Assembly: GCA_902578495.1 (NCBI GenBank)
Contig: CACHCY010000001.1
Location: forward strand, 251,975-315,974
Source of the DNA: an uncultured SAR86 cluster bacterium
Lineage (GTDB): Bacteria > Pseudomonadota > Gammaproteobacteria > Magnimaribacterales > AG-339-G14
Reading direction: 5' to 3'
DNA length: 64,000 bases
Each line of letters starts with the position of its first letter. The first letter of the stretch is position 1. The notes below the pieces were generated by a model that saw only the letters and a list, made by a program, of their open reading frames with translations, had not been told where the DNA came from and searched no databases. This document shows positions 45,501-53,732 of this stretch, piece by piece. The position numbers and the translations under genes were made by a program.

Positions 45501-46634
45501 CATCATTCTGTAGATCTCAGCTAAAGCTTCTAATTGTGAAGTAGTAGTATCAGACCTCAAAGTTTCTGAAATATAAGGCCCTGATTCAAGCTCATTAACG
45601 TATAGAACTTTAATTTCTTTCAGTTTCTGCTCATCAATAGCTTTTACAATTGTTTCATCGATAACAGAATTACAGGATATGAGGAGCTCTCCTGTTTCTT
45701 TATTAATGATATCTTCAGCTGTGATTAATCCATTCAAGCCTTCAGAATCCAAAGATATTGTTTTGATTTTATTGGAATCAATAAGCCTTATGTGTCTTGC
45801 AGTAATTCTTTGGCCTTTTTCAACGATAGTTTCTTTGCCGTCTTTATCCTTTATTTCAACTGGGGATATCCTTCCCATAAGTCTTCTTGAGTTGATTTTA
45901 AGAGAGAATCCTTGCGGGGTTACAGAATAAGTTTCCGATTCATAAAACGTTTCTAATATCTCCTGATTAGCCATTCCTAAAGCCTTAAGCAAAATTGAAG
46001 CTAAAAGCTTTCTTCTTCTGTCTATTCTTATGAAAACAAGATCTTTATGATCAAATTCAAAATCAAGCCAGGATCCTCTGTAAGGAATTACTCTTGAAGC
46101 GTAAAGCAATTTTCCTGAAGAATGTGTTTTACCTTTGTCATGATCGAAAATTAACCCAGGAGATCTGTGTAATTGAGAAACTACAACTCTTTCGACACCA
46201 TTTATAACGAATGTTCCGTAAGTTGTCATTAAAGGTATGGTCCCCATGTAAACCTTCTCTTCTCGAGCAGATTTCAGAATTTCCTCTCCGGTAGCTTTAT
46301 CCAAAAAAGAAATCCTACATATGATTCTCATGGTTGATTCATATGTAGTGCCTCTGGCAATACATTCGCTTACATCAAACTCTGGCTCATCAAGCTCATA
46401 TCCCAGATATTCGATTTTTGCATTACCCGAAACACTGATTATAGGGAAAATAGAGTGAAATACTCCATGCAGACCCTGCTTTTGCCTTTCATCTGGTGAA
46501 AGGTGAGATTGTAGAAACTCCTTGTAAGAGTTTGTTTGAACTTCAAGAATGTCAGGAAAATCCATAACACTTGAAATTTTTTCAAAACTATTTCTTATTC
46601 TTTTCTTTTCAGCAAAACTATATTTAATTGGCAT
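42555..46634 (-). CDS. rpoB: RNA polymerase subunit beta
   Basis: [68 protein letters not shown]. Confidence 0.99.
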   Translation of the reverse strand: MPIKYSFAEKKRIRNSFEKISSVMDFPDILEVQTNSYKEFLQSHLSPDERQKQGLHGVFHSIFPIISVSGNAKIEYLGYELDEPEFDVSECIARGTTYESTMRIICRISFLDKATGEEILKSAREEKVYMGTIPLMTTYGTFVINGVERVVVSQLHRSPGLIFDHDKGKTHSSGKLLYASRVIPYRGSWLDFEFDHKDLVFIRIDRRRKLLASILLKALGMANQEILETFYESETYSVTPQGFSLKINSRRLMGRISPVEIKDKDGKETIVEKGQRITARHIRLIDSNKIKTISLDSEGLNGLITAEDIINKETGELLISCNSVIDETIVKAIDEQKLKEIKVLYVNELESGPYISETLRSDTTTSQLEALAEIYRMMRPGEPPTKEAATNLFENLFFNSEKYDLSDVGRMKFNRRLGREDLQGEGILSKEDIIDVTKTLVDIRNGKQDCDDIDHLGNRRIRSVGEMVSNQVRVGLLRVERAVRERLNVAEAEGFGPADLINAKPVTAAINEFFGSSQLSQFMDQNNPLAAITHKRRVSALGPGGLTRERAGFEVRDVHPSHYGRVCPIETPEGPNIGLINSLSVFAKVNNFGFIETPYRQVINGKVTEDIKYISAIEEGEFVIAQASALLDKNNKFVDELVPVRFKNEFELMSADRVELMDVSPQQVVSIAASLIPFLEHDDANRALMGSNMMRQAVPTLKTEAPLVGTGMERLIAKDSGDCVIAENKGTVEKVDSGRIVVRKDMKEISSTNSAVDIYNLTKYTRSNQNTCMNQRPIVKVGDKVTKGDILADGSSIDLGELALGQNIKIAFMPWHGYNFEDSILISDKLVKEDKLTSIHIQELTCTARDTKLGPDEITADIPNVGESALGKLDECGVVHIGAQVKAGDILVGKVTPKGETQLSPEEKLLRAIFGEKAADVKDTSLRVPSGADGTVIDVQIYTREGLEKNPRASVIESVSLAEIQKDLDEELEIVTNATINSLRSVLTGQKVISGRGISKGETISKEFLDNLASEEWFKLRLQSEDINDQLKDSKDNLKAYEKMLKNRFEAKKKKIVSGDDLPPGVQQVIKVYLAIKRRIQPGDKLAGRHGNKGVISVIMPVEDMPYDENGEPVDLVLNPLGVPSRMNVGQLLEVHLGSAAKGLGDEISKMLENYKDLKALRSFIDKIYVKSGMNQDISSLNDSEFLELCQNLKNGVPMATPVFDGAKEAEIKEMLKLANLPETGQTTLYDGRTGDKFDRSVTVGYMYMLKLNHLIEDKMHARSTGSYSLVTQQPLGGKAQFGGQRLGEMEVWALEAYGASHTLQEMLTVKSDDVYGRTKIYKNIVDGSYEMEAGIPESYNVLTKEIRSLAIDIDFEEV

Positions 46635-46655
46635 AAAAATTATATGTATTTAAAG

Positions 46656-47039
46656 TTATTTAAGTTCGACAGTAGCTCCAGCTTCTTCTAATTGAGATTT
46701 AGCTTGTTCAGCTTCATCTTTATTGGCCCCTTCTTTTAATGATGAAGGTGCTCCATCAACAAGTGCTTTAGCTTCTTTTAGTCCAAGACCAGTAATGGTC
46801 CTAACAACTTTAATTACATCAATTTTCTTATCACCAACTTCAGCAAGGAAAATCTCGAATTCTGATTTTTCTTCTGCAGCTTCACCAGCTGCATCTCCTG
46901 CTGGAGCTGCTGCTACTGCTGCGACAGGTGCTGCGGCAGTGACTCCAAATTTGTCTTCCATAAGTTTAATTAGATCAACCATATCCATAACACTCATGTC
47001 GGATATTGCATCTAATATTTCTTCTTTTGATAGCGCCAT
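46656..47039 (-). CDS. rplL: 50S ribosomal protein L7/L12
   Basis: [42 protein letters not shown]. Confidence 0.98.
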   Translation of the reverse strand: MALSKEEILDAISDMSVMDMVDLIKLMEDKFGVTAAAPVAAVAAAPAGDAAGEAAEEKSEFEIFLAEVGDKKIDVIKVVRTITGLGLKEAKALVDGAPSSLKEGANKDEAEQAKSQLEEAGATVELK

Positions 47040-47063
47040 TACTACTCCTTTTAAAGTTTAAAA

Positions 47064-47582
47064 TTAAGATTTAGTTTCTTTTATCGCATCCAAAGTTCTC
47101 ACAAAGTTTGAAGGTAGATTCTGTAACCCGCCTGCAAATTTCTGAATTGGACTTTGTAGTACGCTCATTAACATAGAAATTGCTTCTTCCTTTGAGGGCA
47201 GTGAAGCTAGTCTGTCTAGCTCACTTGCATCTAAAAGGCCTTCTCCTACCGATAACCCTTTAACGCTAAAAGACTCATGAGACTTTGAAAAATCTTTTAC
47301 GAGTTTTGCAGCACTTTTAAAGTCATCAAGAGAAAAAGCAAACAAACTAGGTCCGGTAAGAATTTCATTGATTGAATCAAACTTAGTACCTTCTAACGCT
47401 CTTTTAGCTAATGTATTCTTTATAACTCTAAGATATACAGAACTAGAAGAAGCATCTTTTCTTAACAATGTTAAGTCAGGCACGTTAGTACCTCTATAAT
47501 CAATTACGACAGCTGACAAGGCTTCATCAGCTACCTTTTTCAACTCATCTACAACTAATTTCTTTTCTTCTAAACGTGACAT
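47064..47582 (-). CDS. rplJ: 50S ribosomal protein L10
   Basis: VVIDYRGTNVPDLTLLRKDASSSSVYLRVIKNTLAKRALEGT. Confidence 0.96.
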   Translation of the reverse strand: MSRLEEKKLVVDELKKVADEALSAVVIDYRGTNVPDLTLLRKDASSSSVYLRVIKNTLAKRALEGTKFDSINEILTGPSLFAFSLDDFKSAAKLVKDFSKSHESFSVKGLSVGEGLLDASELDRLASLPSKEEAISMLMSVLQSPIQKFAGGLQNLPSNFVRTLDAIKETKS

Positions 47583-47700
47583 TAAATAAACCTCTCTTTT
47601 TTAAAGTGAGAGAACTTCCAACCAAGACCTAAAAGACTTGGTACATCTACGCATGAAATTAAGTTTTTATGGCAGGAACCAAAAAACACATGCGGTCTAA
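47583..47700 (-). ncRNA. L10 leader-like 5' UTR of rplJ-rplL
   Basis: 181-nt gap rplA-rplJ with pairings CGCATG/CATGCG (47650-47655/47689-47694), GTTTTT/AAAAAC (47663-47668/47682-47687), ACCAAG/CTTGGT (47621-47626/47637-47642), CTCTC/GAGAG (47592-47596/47608-47612) overlapping the SD. Confidence 0.7.
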
Positions 47701-47763
47701 GACAATCGCGAAAACGCAAATGCTTATTTAAATGTTCTGGATCGCGCATCATACAGGAAAAAA

Positions 47764-48459
47764 TCAGAAATTGAGAGAGGAAATATCAATTTCTAATCCA
47801 GGTCCCATAGTTGATGACATCGAAACTTTTGAAATAAAAACTCCTTTGGATGATGGAGGTTTTGATTTTTTTAAATCAGATAATAAATATTGTAAATTAC
47901 TTTTTATTTCTTCCTTGCTTTGAGTTATTTGGCCTATTCTACAGTGAACAATTCCCTGTTTATCTGACTTAAATCTTACCTGACCAGCCTTAGCATTTTT
48001 TACCGCAACCGAAACATCTTTTGTTACCGTTTCGGACTTAGGATTAGGCATTAATCCTTTGGGTCCCAAAATTTGACCCAATGGACTTACAACTTTCATC
48101 GTATCTGGAGTAGCAACTATGACATCATAGTCTATTTCCCCGGATTTCATTTCATCAGCGAGATCTTCCATGCCCACTTTATCTGCTCCAGCTTCAAGAG
48201 CACTTTTAGCCTCTTCACCCTCTGCAAAGACAGCAACCTTATATGAACGGCCAGTGCCATGAGGGAGATTAGATGCTCCCCTAACGTTTTGATCTGACTT
48301 CGATGGATCCACTCCTAGGTTAATACTCACATCAACTGACTCAGTAAATTTTTCAGACTTATGTTCAAACAAAATATCTAAAGCTTCTTCCAAATTATAG
48401 GACGATGCTTCTACTAACTTTTCTCTTAAAGGTTTATTTTTCTTAGATGTTTTAGCCAT
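47764..48459 (-). CDS. rplA: 50S ribosomal protein L1
   Basis: DPSKSDQNVRGASNLPHGTGR; LGPKGLMPNPKSETVT. Confidence 0.97.
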   Translation of the reverse strand: MAKTSKKNKPLREKLVEASSYNLEEALDILFEHKSEKFTESVDVSINLGVDPSKSDQNVRGASNLPHGTGRSYKVAVFAEGEEAKSALEAGADKVGMEDLADEMKSGEIDYDVIVATPDTMKVVSPLGQILGPKGLMPNPKSETVTKDVSVAVKNAKAGQVRFKSDKQGIVHCRIGQITQSKEEIKSNLQYLLSDLKKSKPPSSKGVFISKVSMSSTMGPGLEIDISSLNF

Positions 48460-48890
48460 TAATCTATTACCTCTATTCCCATGCTTCTGGCACTTCCAGA
48501 AATAATTTTTACTGCAGCATCCATATCAGCAGCGTTGAGATCCTGCATTTTCTTTTCTGCTATTTCCTCAACTTGAGCCCTAGTTACTTTTCCTACTTTT
48601 AATGAGTTTGGCGTAGGGCTACCCTTATCAAGTCCAGCAGCCTTTTTTAGGAGAATGCTTGCAGGAGTTGTCTTTACTATAAAATCAAAACTTTTGTCTT
48701 CGTAAACTGTTATAACAACAGGCACGGGAACATTCTTTTCCATATCGTTAGTCTTAGAATTAAATGCATTACAAAAGTCCATCAAGTTTACACCGTGTTG
48801 GCCCAGTGCAGGTCCAACAGGAGGGCTTGGAGAGGCAGCGCCAGCAGGTACTTGGAGTTTAATATATGTATCTATCTTTTTGTCTGCCAT
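48459..48890 (-). CDS. rplK: 50S ribosomal protein L11
   Basis: [35 protein letters not shown]. Confidence 0.98.
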   Translation of the reverse strand: MADKKIDTYIKLQVPAGAASPSPPVGPALGQHGVNLMDFCNAFNSKTNDMEKNVPVPVVITVYEDKSFDFIVKTTPASILLKKAAGLDKGSPTPNSLKVGKVTRAQVEEIAEKKMQDLNAADMDAAVKIISGSARSMGIEVID

Positions 48891-49423
48891 TATGCTCTCT
48901 CAATTTGATTGAAATCTAACTCGACCGGAGTTGATCTTCCAAAGATCATCACCGCTACTTTTACTTTTCCTTTTTCTGAATCGACTTCTTCAATCACGCC
49001 ACTAAAATCATTAAAGGGTCCATCAATAACTCTAATCATTTCACCGGCTTCGTAAATATTTTGCTGTGAAGTGGTTTCAACTCCAGATTCTATTTGGTTT
49101 AAAATTCTGTTTGCTTCGTTTTCTGAAATTGGTCTCGGATTGGTTTTAGTGCCTCCGATGAAACCCAAAACCCTTGGAGTCTCTTTGACAAGATGCCATG
49201 TATCATCATTCATTTCCATCTCAACCAAAATGTAACCTGGGAAAAATTTCTTTTGTGTAGTTTTTTCCTTTCCTCCTTTCATTTCAGTTATTTCTTCGGA
49301 AGGCACTTCTATCTTTCCAAAAAAATCCTCCATGCCGTTGAGGGTTATTCTTTCTAAAAGCTGCTCTTTGGCCTTATTTTCATATCCAGAATAAGAATTA
49401 AGAACATACCAAGATTTCGACAT
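48890..49423 (-). CDS. nusG: transcription termination/antitermination protein NusG
   Basis: [54 protein letters not shown]. Confidence 0.97.
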   Translation of the reverse strand: MSKSWYVLNSYSGYENKAKEQLLERITLNGMEDFFGKIEVPSEEITEMKGGKEKTTQKKFFPGYILVEMEMNDDTWHLVKETPRVLGFIGGTKTNPRPISENEANRILNQIESGVETTSQQNIYEAGEMIRVIDGPFNDFSGVIEEVDSEKGKVKVAVMIFGRSTPVELDFNQIERA

Positions 49424-49426
49424 TAT

Positions 49427-49774
49427 CTACCCCAATAATAAATTTAATCCGAAAGAAAAGAGAGAATCCAAGCCCCATAACAACAATGAAGCAACAATTA
49501 CTGCAGCTAAAACAATAAGAGTTGTTTGAGTCGTCTCAGTTCTATTGGGCCAGACTACTTTTCTAATTTCAGTTAGAGAAGTAATAATTAAGTTGTATGC
49601 GGAATTGCCGAAAATTGTGAATCTAATTATTGCTAAACCCAAAATCAATAGAGCAATCACAATCAAGGTTCTGTATAAAAGAGCTACTTCAGAGTAATAA
49701 GAATTCCCCCAGACAGCAATCAGGATAACTGCTGAGCCAAGGATCCATAAAATTTTACTGCTAACTGAAGTCAT
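49427..49774 (-). CDS. secE: preprotein translocase subunit SecE
   Basis: Three TM segments; TEIRKVVWPNRTETTQTTLIVLA. Confidence 0.95.
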   Translation of the reverse strand: MTSVSSKILWILGSAVILIAVWGNSYYSEVALLYRTLIVIALLILGLAIIRFTIFGNSAYNLIITSLTEIRKVVWPNRTETTQTTLIVLAAVIVASLLLWGLDSLFSFGLNLLLG

Positions 49775-49800
49775 ATTGTTTTATCTTATATCCATCTCCG

Positions 49801-49876
49801 TGGCAGGCCAGGAGGGAATCGAACCCCCAACCTGCGGTTTTGGAGACCGCCGCTCTACCAATTGAGCTACTGGCCT
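49801..49876 (-). tRNA. tRNA-Trp (CCA anticodon)
   Basis: AGGCCAGTAGCTCAATTGGTAGAGCGGCGGTCTCCAAAACCGCAGGTTGGGGGTTCGATTCCCTCCTGGCCTGCCA; between tuf and secE. Confidence 0.97.
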
Positions 49877-51068
49877 ATTGAACGATTTTGGATACTACTC
49901 CGGAACCAACAGTTCTGCCACCTTCTCTGATAGCAAAACGCATTCCTTCTTCCATGGCGATTGGTGATATCAATTCAACATTAATTGCCACATCATCACC
50001 TGGCATAACCATCTCAACTCCATCAGGAAGAATGACTTCACCAGTCACGTCGGTTGTCCTTACATAAAACTGCGGTCTATAACCTTTAAAGAAAGGAGTA
50101 TGTCTGCCACCTTCTTCTTTATTTAATACATAGACTTGAGCTTCAAACTTAGTGTGAGGAGTTATTGAACCAGGCTTAGACAGTACCTGACCTCTTTCAA
50201 CTTCTTCTCTTTTTGTACCTCTTAGAAGAACTCCAACATTTTCACCAGCACGACCTTCATCAAGAAGTTTTCTGAACATCTCTACACCAGTGCAAGTAGT
50301 TTTTTCTGTGTCTTTTATTCCAACAATTTCCATCTCATCATTGACAGAAACCATACCTCTTTCAATTCTTCCAGTAACAACAGTTCCTCTTCCTTGAATT
50401 GAAAAGATATCTTCAATAGGCATTAAGAAAGGTTTATCTAGATCTCTAACTGGCTCAGGAATGTTGCTGTCCAATGACTCAACCAATTTAAGAATAGCTT
50501 CTTTTCCGTGCTCGCCTTCATCGCCTTCTAGAGCCTTTAAAGCAGACCCAATGGTTATAGGAGTGTCATCCCCAGGGAAATCATACTCATTTAAAAGGTC
50601 TCGGATTTCTACTTCTACTAACTCAATTAACTCAGCATCATCTACCTGATCAGCTTTGTTTAAGAAGACTACGATGTGCTCAACACCTACCTGTCTTGCT
50701 AATAAGATGTGTTCTCTAGTTTGAGGCATGGGTCCATCTGCGGCATTTACAACCAATATAGCTCCATCCATTTGGGCTGCACCAGTAATCATGTTTTTTA
50801 CATAGTCAGCGTGTCCTGGACAATCTACGTGTGCGTAGTGTCTTGCTGGAGAATCATATTCAACGTGTGATGTTGCTATGGTTATACCTCTTTCTTTTTC
50901 TTCAGGAGCATTATCGATCCCTTCAAAAGCTACAGCTTCACCTGAACCATGAGCCTCTGCACAAACTTTTGTTAAAGCAGCAGTCAAGGTAGTTTTACCG
51001 TGGTCCACGTGACCGATAGTGCCCACATTTACGTGTGGTTTGGTTCTTTCAAATTTTTCTTTAGCCAT
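49875..51068 (-). CDS. tuf: elongation factor Tu (only tuf in window)
   Basis: [54 protein letters not shown]. Confidence 0.98.
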   Translation of the reverse strand: MAKEKFERTKPHVNVGTIGHVDHGKTTLTAALTKVCAEAHGSGEAVAFEGIDNAPEEKERGITIATSHVEYDSPARHYAHVDCPGHADYVKNMITGAAQMDGAILVVNAADGPMPQTREHILLARQVGVEHIVVFLNKADQVDDAELIELVEVEIRDLLNEYDFPGDDTPITIGSALKALEGDEGEHGKEAILKLVESLDSNIPEPVRDLDKPFLMPIEDIFSIQGRGTVVTGRIERGMVSVNDEMEIVGIKDTEKTTCTGVEMFRKLLDEGRAGENVGVLLRGTKREEVERGQVLSKPGSITPHTKFEAQVYVLNKEEGGRHTPFFKGYRPQFYVRTTDVTGEVILPDGVEMVMPGDDVAINVELISPIAMEEGMRFAIREGGRTVGSGVVSKIVQ

Positions 51069-51096
51069 TGTCTATCCTCTTAAAAAATGTACTGTC

Positions 51097-51172
<76 letters not shown>

Positions 51173-51259
51173 ATAAATGTTCATAAATTCCGGATCAAAA
51201 AAGGATATATTCTTGTTAAAAATACAATCAAATATCCTAGACCATTCGCTCCGGTGGCA

Positions 51260-51288
51260 TTTATACTGTTTTCTTGTCATAAAGGCAA
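51260..51288 (-). promoter_or_regulatory. candidate promoter for tRNA-Thr-tuf
   Basis: Minus strand TTGCCT (51288..51283), 17-nt spacer, TATAAA (51265..51260), then a GC-rich discriminator-like TGCCACCGGAGC. Confidence 0.5.
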
Positions 51289-51295
51289 GAATTTC

Positions 51296-51379
51296 TGGTG
51301 GAGGGGGCAGGATTCGAACCTGCGAAGCCGAAGCGGCTGATTTACAGTCAGCTGGGTTTGACCGCTCCCCAACCCCTCC
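51296..51379 (-). tRNA. tRNA-Tyr (GTA)
   Basis: GGAGGGGTTGGGGAGCGGTCAAACCCAGCTGACTGTAAATCAGCCGCTTCGGCTTCGCAGGTTCGAATCCTGCCCCCTCCACCA, long variable arm. Confidence 0.96.
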
Positions 51380-51405
51380 AGTCAGAGCGTGGTATTCTCG
51401 GAGTC

Positions 51406-52203
51406 ATGATAGAAGTTGTCAACAAAAATCCTTTAGATAAAGAAAAAATATTATCAAAACTTAGTAATGAATTTAGATCAAAAGTTGTTCTAGAGGTATT
51501 CGATACCATTAGTTCTACGAATGACTACCTTTTAAGAAAAGAAAAAAATAAAAATAAAGATATAAAAATATGCATTGCAGAAGAGCAAACTAAAGGTAGA
51601 GGACGAAGAGGTAAATCGTGGATTAGTCCTAAATTTAAAAATATATATTTTTCCCTGAACTCATATTTGAAAAAAGAAGATTTATCTGGACTCAGCATAG
51701 CAGTAGCTTTATCAGTATCTAAAGTCCTTACTAAAATAAATGTGATGTCTTTGATCAAGTGGCCTAATGACCTTCTTGTAGGAAATAAAAAAATTTGTGG
51801 AATTTTGATAGAAACGGCAAAAGTAGGTGAATTGACCAAAGTAGTTATTGGCATAGGAATCAATGTAAACATGGAATATTCAGAGCTTATAGATCAAGAG
51901 TGGACCTCAATAAAATTAGAAAAGAAACAATCAGTAGATAGAAACTCAATCATTACAGAAATGATTAATCAATTATGCATAACCTTAAATAAGTTTGAGC
52001 AAGAAGAGTTTGATTACTTCATTAACAAATTTACATCTTTAGATTTGTTAAAAGACAAGCAATTTACTCTGAAAGATAAACCTAATGAAACATTCATTGG
52101 AAAAGGAATAGATAATAAAGGCCTCTTAATCGCTCAAAATTTGAAGGATCAAAGGATAGTGAAATTTAGTTCCGGAGAAGTATCTTTAAAATTAAAGAAA
52201 TGA
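51406..52203 (+). CDS. birA: biotin--[acetyl-CoA-carboxylase] ligase lacking N-terminal HTH
   Basis: DTISSTNDYLLR; EEQTKGRGRRGKSWISP; LIKWPNDLLVGNKKICGILIE; start ATG 51406 because upstream codons are antisense tRNA-Tyr. Confidence 0.92.
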   Translation: MIEVVNKNPLDKEKILSKLSNEFRSKVVLEVFDTISSTNDYLLRKEKNKNKDIKICIAEEQTKGRGRRGKSWISPKFKNIYFSLNSYLKKEDLSGLSIAVALSVSKVLTKINVMSLIKWPNDLLVGNKKICGILIETAKVGELTKVVIGIGINVNMEYSELIDQEWTSIKLEKKQSVDRNSIITEMINQLCITLNKFEQEEFDYFINKFTSLDLLKDKQFTLKDKPNETFIGKGIDNKGLLIAQNLKDQRIVKFSSGEVSLKLKK

Positions 52204-52222
52204 GTTTATAATTCTTGTCGTT

Positions 52223-52298
52223 GCTGGCGTAGCTCAGTTGGTAGAGCTCCTGATTTGTAATCAGGCGGTCGTAGGTTCGACTCCTATCGCCAGCTCCA
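52223..52298 (+). tRNA. tRNA-Thr (TGT)
   Basis: GCTGGCGTAGCTCAGTTGGTAGAGCTCCTGATTTGTAATCAGGCGGTCGTAGGTTCGACTCCTATCGCCAGCTCCA. Confidence 0.97.
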
Positions 52299-52764
52299 CT
52301 TTGGAGACTAAGACTCCCGTTGAATCTCCATAGACCCAATCATTTGAATTTATTATCAACCCGTCTATTTCAATAGGGGCATCAATGGAACCTCTATCTT
52401 TTTTTTCACTTTTTTTAGGAACAGAGCCAAGGGCAAAAATTCCCATATCGATTGTTTTCAAGACATCTACATCCCTAACGCAGCCGAGGATAATTATTCC
52501 ATTCCAATTATTTTTACAAGCATTTTCAGCAATCATGTCTCCCAAGAGGGCAACCTCAAAACTTTTATTTCCATCGACAAAAAGAACTCCTCCCTGCCCT
52601 TCTGTTGCTAATATTTTTTTAACAAAAGAATTATCGTTTGGAGCATGAACTGTTTTTATAGGCCCGTAAAGAAAATCTCTAGCTCCATACGAATTAAATT
52701 GTAAGCCAACGAATGGAACGCTGGGATTAAGATCGCTAAGGTCTGGAGTTGAAATTTTTTGCAT
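52261..52764 (-). CDS. RraA-like family protein (possible RNase E activity regulator)
   Basis: TPDLSDLNP, GQGGVLFVDGNKSFEVALLGDMIAENACKNNWNGIIILGCVRDVDVLKTIDMGIFALGSVPKKS; 3' end overlaps tRNA-Thr(TGT). Confidence 0.85.
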   Translation of the reverse strand: MQKISTPDLSDLNPSVPFVGLQFNSYGARDFLYGPIKTVHAPNDNSFVKKILATEGQGGVLFVDGNKSFEVALLGDMIAENACKNNWNGIIILGCVRDVDVLKTIDMGIFALGSVPKKSEKKDRGSIDAPIEIDGLIINSNDWVYGDSTGVLVSKVELAIGVEPTTA

Positions 52765-52766
52765 TT

Positions 52767-53696
52767 CTAAAGATTATTTAAAATTGGTTTATAAGTCGAT
52801 CCTTTTTCAAACTCATCCATTATTTTGGATATTTGTTTAATTGATTTGGACGCATCCTCAACGGTAAAACCCTTTCCTTCGAGAATTGATTCATAACTCT
52901 TGGTATGCAAATCTTGGAATCCTCCAGTAAATTCAAATTCATCTCCGTTTATGGTGAAGGATCGATACAGAACTTCCTCTTGTCCCATTTCTTTAAGTTT
53001 TTCTTTGGATAAAACATTGATCATTATTAAAACTTTCGCGTTTTCATGTTCGATAAGAACGTTAGCTTGATTGAGAGATAACTTGTTGACATTGAAATTT
53101 GAAACTTGGCCAAAAATATCAATCAAGATATCCAGATAATGAATACCAAACTCGAAAAGAATCCCTCCTGATTTATTTTCACTTCCTCTCCAGGAAGAAA
53201 AAAACTCTGAACCTCTTGTCGTAGCATATATCAGGATGACTTCATGTTTTTCTTCTGACTTTTGTGAGGTTATATTTTGTTTCAATTGAATTATTGATTC
53301 ATGAAATCTTAATTGCATAATTGTAAAAACCTTAGCAGCAGAAACGGATTCAGATTTTCTAATCCTGTCTAAGTCTGAAATAGATAAAGCGAGGGGCTTT
53401 TCACAAATCACATTGATATCATTTTCCAAGCAAGTAATTATTTGATCAGTATGTAAGTGATTTGGAGTGCAGATTGAAATATAGTCTAAGTTATCTTTAT
53501 GATGGAATTTGATCATTTCCTCAAGACTATCAAGGGTTTCTATGTTCTTAGAAAGGAATTCTTTTTTTTGGGCTGAGTTAAAATCCAAATCACTGACACA
53601 TTTTAGATCTGCACCAATATTATTGATTGCTTGAATATGGCGAGGAGCTATGTACCCTAGTGCTCCCAATAATCCAAATTTGAGCTTATTACCCAT
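52767..53696 (-). CDS. Gfo/Idh/MocA family oxidoreductase
   Basis: KFGLLGALGYIAPRHIQAI Rossmann start; YISICTPNHLHTDQIITCLENDINVICEKPLALS. Confidence 0.88.
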   Translation of the reverse strand: MGNKLKFGLLGALGYIAPRHIQAINNIGADLKCVSDLDFNSAQKKEFLSKNIETLDSLEEMIKFHHKDNLDYISICTPNHLHTDQIITCLENDINVICEKPLALSISDLDRIRKSESVSAAKVFTIMQLRFHESIIQLKQNITSQKSEEKHEVILIYATTRGSEFFSSWRGSENKSGGILFEFGIHYLDILIDIFGQVSNFNVNKLSLNQANVLIEHENAKVLIMINVLSKEKLKEMGQEEVLYRSFTINGDEFEFTGGFQDLHTKSYESILEGKGFTVEDASKSIKQISKIMDEFEKGSTYKPILNNL

Positions 53697-53701
53697 TGAA
53701 A

Positions 53702-53711
53702 AAGTATACTT
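53702..53711. promoter_or_regulatory. palindromic AAGTATACTT; candidate shared -10 for oxidoreductase and rnr
   Basis: Perfect 10-nt palindrome gives TATACT on both strands in a 36-bp divergent gap. Confidence 0.4.
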
Positions 53712-53732
53712 GAGTAACTCATTGAGACATAA

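Noticed and set aside
49801-49880. tRNA-Trp overlapping the tuf 3' end by 2 nt
   Set aside because: Tight packing, but only a 2-nt same-strand overlap consistent with the tuf-tRNA-Trp-secE arrangement in gammaproteobacteria; not remarkable by itself.
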